A stretch of 64,000 nucleotides of DNA from CAVWSM01 sp963798505 (GTDB taxonomy: Bacteria > Actinomycetota > Actinomycetes > Jiangellales > Jiangellaceae): positions 292,007 through 356,006 of the forward strand of contig CAWCTX010000015.1 in assembly GCA_963798505.1 (NCBI GenBank). Direction: 5' to 3'. Under the pieces are notes generated by a model that was not told where the DNA came from, did no database searches, and worked only from the letters and a program-made list of their open reading frames with translations. The position numbers and the translations under genes are program-made. Shown piece after piece: positions 62,496 to 64,000 of the stretch. Positions within the stretch are counted from its first letter, which is position 1. Every line of letters starts with the position of its first letter.

Positions 62496-63182
62496 GTGGT
62501 GCTCGAGTCGCCGTACGCGCTGCTGCGGGGCGCACTCGCGCGCGACGGCGCCCGGCCGTTCATCACGTTCTACGACGACGCGACCGGCGAACGGGTCGAG
62601 CTGTCGGTGGCGACGTACGAGAACTGGGTCGCCAAGACGGCCAACCTGCTGGTCGACGGGCTGGGCATTCCTGATCGCGACGCGCGCGTCGGGGTGGCCC
62701 TGCCGGCGCACTGGCAGTCGCTCGTCTGGGTGATGTCGGCGTGGGCGGTCGGGGCTGAGGTGGTCCTTGGCGAGTCGACTGGTGTCGACGTGGCTGTGGT
62801 GGGGCCGGATCTCGTGTCGTCTGCGGCCGAGGGTGACGCGGGCGAAGTCGTGGCGCTGTCGCTGCGGCCGCTCGGCGGGCGGTTCGTGGAGCCGCTGCCG
62901 CCGCGGGTCTTGGACTATGCGGTCGAGGTGCCGGCGTACGGGGATCGGTTCGTGGCGGGGAATCTGCGCGAGCAGGTGGAGCTGCTGGCGCGGGCGAGGG
63001 CAGTCGACGTTCCCGCGGGAACGCGGTTGCTCGTCGAGCGCGACGAGCTGGATCTCGAGACGGTCGTCGCCGCACTGCTGGTGCCGTTGGTGGTCGATGG
63101 GTCGGTTGTGCTCGTACGACATGCGGACCCGGCCCGGCGCTACGCGCGAGTACTTGCAGAACGAATCACAGTTCAGCGCTGA
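62496..63182 (+). CDS. TIGR03089 family protein
   Basis: This is a 228-residue protein starting at GTG 62496 (or 62499). It resembles the first part of an acyl-CoA/AMP-binding ligase: RPFITFYDDATGERVELSVA then TYENWVAKTANLLVDGLGI and VGVALPAHWQSLVWVMSAWA, but lacks the adenylate-forming core motifs, as usual for TIGR03089. It is 8 bases after DUF3105, same strand. Function unknown; likely no catalysis. Confidence 0.85.
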   Translation: MVLESPYALLRGALARDGARPFITFYDDATGERVELSVATYENWVAKTANLLVDGLGIPDRDARVGVALPAHWQSLVWVMSAWAVGAEVVLGESTGVDVAVVGPDLVSSAAEGDAGEVVALSLRPLGGRFVEPLPPRVLDYAVEVPAYGDRFVAGNLREQVELLARARAVDVPAGTRLLVERDELDLETVVAALLVPLVVDGSVVLVRHADPARRYARVLAERITVQR

Positions 63183-63219
63183 GGCTTCCACCACCGGCAC
63201 GGGTCCCACGCACGCGTTC

Positions 63220-63250
63220 TTGACCCGAGGCGCAACCGCCGGACTAGATG
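63220..63250 (+). promoter_or_regulatory. Weak candidate promoter before the beta-helix gene
   Basis: TTGACC (63220-63225) and TAGATG (63245-63250) are 19 bases apart, ahead of the secreted protein gene at 63413. The long gap to the start and the wide spacer make this only a possibility. Nothing else was found between 63183 and 63412. Confidence 0.25.
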
Positions 63251-63412
63251 CGGGTAGTGCTCTCGAATGGCCGATGGCCGCTCTTGCGGTTACCCTGCGA
63301 TCCGAGCGCTCGCCCTTCTGTGGTCGCCGCCTCTCGGTACGACGGCGAGTGCAGATGGAGCCTCCACGTCGGGCTAGGCCCTGTGCGGGTCGCACGGCTT
63401 GGGAGGCCGGAA

Positions 63413-64000
63413 ATGCGTCGATTCCGAGGACTGCGTATGGGTTCGTTGGCGGCGGCGGTGGGGCTCGCGGTTGTCGTTCCGGTGGTTGTCGCGGCGCCGG
63501 CGTCGGCAGTGCCTATAGACCCAGCGTGCAGCGGGACGTTGGCCGGATCGACATTCACGTTGATGCGGACTGCGACACGACGGTTCCGCTGGAGGTTCCG
63601 GACGGGGTGACTGTGGACGGCGGCGGGTTCACGATCACCGCGCACGATGGGCATGCTGCTTTGCCGGCGGTGTCCTCACAAACGCGGCCGGCGCGCACGA
63701 CCATGAATGTCCAGAACCTCACGATCCAGGGCATCGGGTTCGCTGCAGGTGTGCACGGCGCCCCTGGCCGGCATCTACTTCAACAACGCCGATGGCACGG
63801 TCACCAACGTGACAGTTTTGGACATCACCCAGAACAGCGGCTGCACGGTGGGTGATGGCATCCGTGTCCAAGCAACCGGCACGGAACGAACAGTGAACAT
63901 CACCGACTGACCGTCAGCGGCTACCAGCAGCGGGGCGTGGTCGCATCCGGCACGGTGACGATGAACGTTTCCGACAGCACGATCGGTCCGCCCGATGTCT
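63413..64000 (+). CDS. Secreted right-handed beta-helix protein, frameshifted and cut by the window edge
   Basis: ATG 63413, preceded by GGGAGG, gives a signal peptide (MGSLAAAVGLAVVVPVVVAA, cleaved near ASAVPIDP). The mature part breaks near 63555; a second frame carries DADCDTTVPLEVPDGVTVDG then GFTITAHDGHAALPAVSS, and after about 63745 a third gives GIYFNNADGTVTNVTVLDIT and DGIRVQATGTERTVNITD to 63910. Past that stop, YQQRGVVASGTVTMNVSDST continues to the edge in yet another frame. The short strand repeats (VTVDGGGFTIT, LTIQGIGF) are typical of parallel beta-helix proteins such as pectate-lyase-like or autotransporter-type folds. Confidence 0.65.

Overview
The window is high-GC, almost fully coding DNA from an actinobacterium. 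The evidence is the MtrA-MtrB-LpqB signalling locus, a WhiB regulator, the FbiA/FbiB coenzyme F420 pathway, a long-form HPF, SecA with a SEC-C tail, and frequent GTG/TTG starts with GGAGG-type ribosome binding sites. From memory, the core order (secA, hpf, comF, lpqB, mtrB, mtrA, ahcY, manA, SIS protein, manB, DUF3499, DUF1025-like protein, whiB, fbiA, fbiB) is collinear with Mycobacterium tuberculosis Rv3240c-Rv3262. The added genes (DUF4129, DUF4350, MoxR, DUF58, SpoIIM-like, RDD, DUF5719, a giant glycosyltransferase) look more like Nocardioidaceae or other Propionibacteriales. Genus cannot be told from the sequence.

Layout. 1-10.3 kb: a DUF6912 and patatin pair, a cupredoxin-like lipoprotein with a broken membrane protein, an ArsR/VOC pair, a CpaE-like/SAF/HAD set, a small HTH protein, and LysM, Rv3235-family and fructosamine-kinase genes. 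10.3-21.5 kb: secA, a double GNAT, a YcaQ/AlkX-like glycosylase, hpf, comF and lpqB-mtrB-mtrA. 21.6-28.9 kb: an envelope-associated MoxR/DUF58 operon with divergent SpoIIM and RDD genes. 28.9-35.8 kb: ahcY, a cation efflux protein, and mannose-phosphate genes (manA, SIS, manB). 35.9-46 kb: DUF1025-like, DUF5719, a multi-domain glycosyltransferase, a repeat-rich gap, whiB, fbiA-fbiB. 46-64 kb is accessory: an alpha/beta-hydrolase-glycosyltransferase fusion, a TetR-controlled OsmC/flavoprotein cluster with a broken SARP-AAA regulator, a trypsin-like protease-nuclease fusion, a CHRD protein, an AlkA-like glycosylase, DUF3105, TIGR03089 and a broken beta-helix protein at the right edge.

About twenty genes are split by single-base shifts, including ones normally needed (lpqB, mtrB, manB, fbiB). 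Many are one extra base in a GGG/CCC run. This points mainly to uncorrected indels in the assembly, so I annotate the whole locus and mark each shift. Non-coding structure includes two copies of a 53-55 bp palindromic repeat, several long perfect or near-perfect hairpins between genes, a tandem repeat with a 72-bp period, and palindromic operators at ArsR and TetR genes.

The best candidates for something new are the cytoplasmic protease-nuclease fusion (57421-59293), the hydrolase-glycosyltransferase fusion (47134-49227), and the palindromic repeat that appears to supply the C-terminus of the DUF4129 protein.
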